Below, piece after piece: positions 62,707 to 64,000 of a stretch of DNA of 64,000 nt. The notes beneath the pieces were generated by a model, which saw only the letters and a program-made list of their open reading frames with translations, was not told the DNA's origin and searched no databases. Positions within the stretch are counted from its first letter, which is position 1; every line of letters starts with the position of its first letter. The stretch comes from UBA5078 sp051252515 (lineage in GTDB: Bacteria > Pseudomonadota > Gammaproteobacteria > Pseudomonadales > Pseudohongiellaceae), in the NCBI GenBank assembly GCA_051252515.1, contig JBPOFS010000005.1:171547-235546 (forward strand). Direction: 5' to 3'. The position numbers and the translations under genes are program-made.

Positions 62707-64000
62707 TTACTCTTTTGCTGGCTGACGTATTTGAATATTTAATTCACGCAGCTGTTTCACCGACACCACGCCTGGCGCATCGGTCAAAGGACAAGCCGCT
62801 GACTGCGTTTTCGGGAAGGCTATGACTTCGCGGATTGAGGTAGCACCGGTCATCAACATCATCAGGCGGTCCAAACCGAATGCCAAACCGCCGTGCGGTG
62901 GACAACCATAACCAAGAGCATCCAATAAGAAGCCGAACTTCTCAGCCGCCTCTTCTTCGCCAATGCCTAATATTTCAAATACTGATTGCTGCATTGCAGG
63001 CTTATTAATCCTGATTGAACCGCCGCCCAACTCCGTGCCGTTAAGCACCATGTCATAAGCGCGAGACAATGCATTCGCAGGATCCTTCTGAAGCTCTTCG
63101 ACACTGCAAGACGGCGCCGTGAACGGGTGGTGAAGCGGAGTCAAATTACCTTCGCTGTCGTGCTCAAACATTGGGAAATCTACTACCCAAAGTGGCGCCC
63201 ATGGCTTCGTCATCATGCCCATATCCGCGCCTACTTTTAAGCGCAAGGCACCGATGGACTCATTCACAATCTTAGTTTTATCCGCACCGAAGAAAACGAG
63301 ATCACCCGTTTCAGCACCGATACGGGCCAATACGTCTTGGATCACCTGCTCGGGCATAAACTTCAAGATAGGCGATTGCAAACCTTCAACACCGGCTGCC
63401 AAATCGTTCACTTTGATCCAAGCCAAACCTTTCGCGCCATAGATGGACACAAACTTAGTGTACTCATCGATCACCTTACGGCTCAAGCTAGCGCCTTGTG
63501 GAACGCGCAGCGCAACAACACGCGACGCTGGGTCGTTTGCTGGGCCATTGAATACTTTGAAATCAACCTCTTGCATAAGATCCGCAATATCGATCAATTC
63601 CATATCAATGCGCAGATCTGGCTTATCAGAACCAAAACGACGCATTCCTTCAGCGAAGGTCATGCGCGGAAATTCACCCAAATCCACATCAAGGTGCTTC
63701 TTGAAGATCTCACGAATCATCGTTTCAGCAGTGTTCATGATCTGCTCTTCGTTCATGAACGAAGTTTCTATATCGATCTGTGTGAACTCTGGCTGACGAT
63801 CAGCACGCAAGTCTTCATCACGGAAACATTTGGCGATCTGGTAATAACGATCCATCCCAGCAGCCATCAAGATTTGCTTAAAGAGCTGAGGGGATTGTGG
63901 CAATGCAAAGAAACGACCCTGATGCGTACGGCTAGGCACCAAGTAGTCACGAGCACCCTCTGGCGTCGCCTTAGTCAGCAATGGCGTCTCGATATCCAGA
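62707..64000 (-). CDS. aspS: Aspartate--tRNA ligase (5' truncated)
   Basis: AspS charges tRNA-Asp. The gene runs off the right edge: the frame is open to base 64000, with LDIETPLLTKATPEGARDYL at the visible N-terminus (motif 1 region). About 430 C-terminal residues are visible and roughly 160 are missing (OB-fold domain). Motif 2 (FRDEDLRADRQPEFTQID) and motif 3 (GLAFGLDRLMMLM) are present, plus the bacterial GAD insertion domain around the middle. yebC follows 24 bases later. Confidence 0.96.
   Translation of the reverse strand, partial: LDIETPLLTKATPEGARDYLVPSRTHQGRFFALPQSPQLFKQILMAAGMDRYYQIAKCFRDEDLRADRQPEFTQIDIETSFMNEEQIMNTAETMIREIFKKHLDVDLGEFPRMTFAEGMRRFGSDKPDLRIDMELIDIADLMQEVDFKVFNGPANDPASRVVALRVPQGASLSRKVIDEYTKFVSIYGAKGLAWIKVNDLAAGVEGLQSPILKFMPEQVIQDVLARIGAETGDLVFFGADKTKIVNESIGALRLKVGADMGMMTKPWAPLWVVDFPMFEHDSEGNLTPLHHPFTAPSCSVEELQKDPANALSRAYDMVLNGTELGGGSIRINKPAMQQSVFEILGIGEEEAAEKFGFLLDALGYGCPPHGGLAFGLDRLMMLMTGATSIREVIAFPKTQSAACPLTDAPGVVSVKQLRELNIQIRQPAKE

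Overview
The window is ordinary, densely packed chromosome of a Gram-negative gammaproteobacterium. It has lpxH, BamC, Tol-Pal, a TonB-dependent receptor and a porin. Its gene order resembles Pseudomonas: cysS-glnS-ppiB-lpxH beside tRNAs, nadA/bepA/tusA-like/AI-2E/dapA/bamC, and aspS-yebC-ruvCAB-tol-pal-queE-queC-tRNA-Lys. That suggests a marine or aquatic relative in the Pseudomonadales/Cellvibrionales area; I cannot name a species. I see no insertion sequence, prophage, integron or CRISPR array. Both window ends cut a gene: the TonB receptor on the left and aspS on the right.

Layout. 1-5.6 kb: a truncated TonB-dependent receptor, then a small envelope/stress-like group (two lipoproteins, a helical-bundle protein, a DUF1328 membrane peptide) around a sigma-54 activator with a degenerate receiver. 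5.8-7.8 kb: a DUF502 membrane protein and a serine hydrolase. 7.9-13.2 kb: tRNA-Pro/His/Arg, cysS, glnS, ppiB, lpxH and a DUF1289 gene. 13.5-21.9 kb: acnB, pepN, DUF2797, YeaC-like, a rhomboid protease and nadK. 22-25.6 kb: a secreted metzincin protease, a PLP enzyme of the ACC deaminase/D-cysteine desulfhydrase family, a Fur-box-like site and a small unknown gene. 25.6-33.4 kb: tRNA-Asp/Val, a CHASE2 adenylate cyclase, queD, and an operon prfB-lysS-ung-FAD reductase, with prfB carrying the autoregulatory +1 frameshift. 33.5-46.5 kb: mnmC, an M18 aminopeptidase, an FKBP isomerase, a leucine-rich-repeat lipoprotein, miaE, rmuC, bamC, dapA, an AI-2E family permease, a TusA-like protein, bepA and nadA. 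46.6-52.9 kb: a quinone reductase, gdhA, an unknown membrane protein/hotdog pair and a periplasmic-binding-protein/porin pair. 53-64 kb: tRNA-Lys, queC, queE, cpoB, pal, tolBARQ, ruvBAC, yebC and aspS.

Functional themes are translation and tRNA modification (five tRNA-charging or release genes, mnmC, miaE, three queuosine-precursor enzymes), envelope maintenance (Tol-Pal, BamC, BepA, LpxH) and recombination/repair (ruvABC, rmuC, ung). I do not see a convincing new multi-gene defence or biosynthetic system. The best leads are the small Fur-box-linked gene, the sigma-54 activator with its stress-like neighbours, the unknown membrane/hotdog pair, strong hairpins without U-tracts at gene ends, and a tol operon lacking ybgC.
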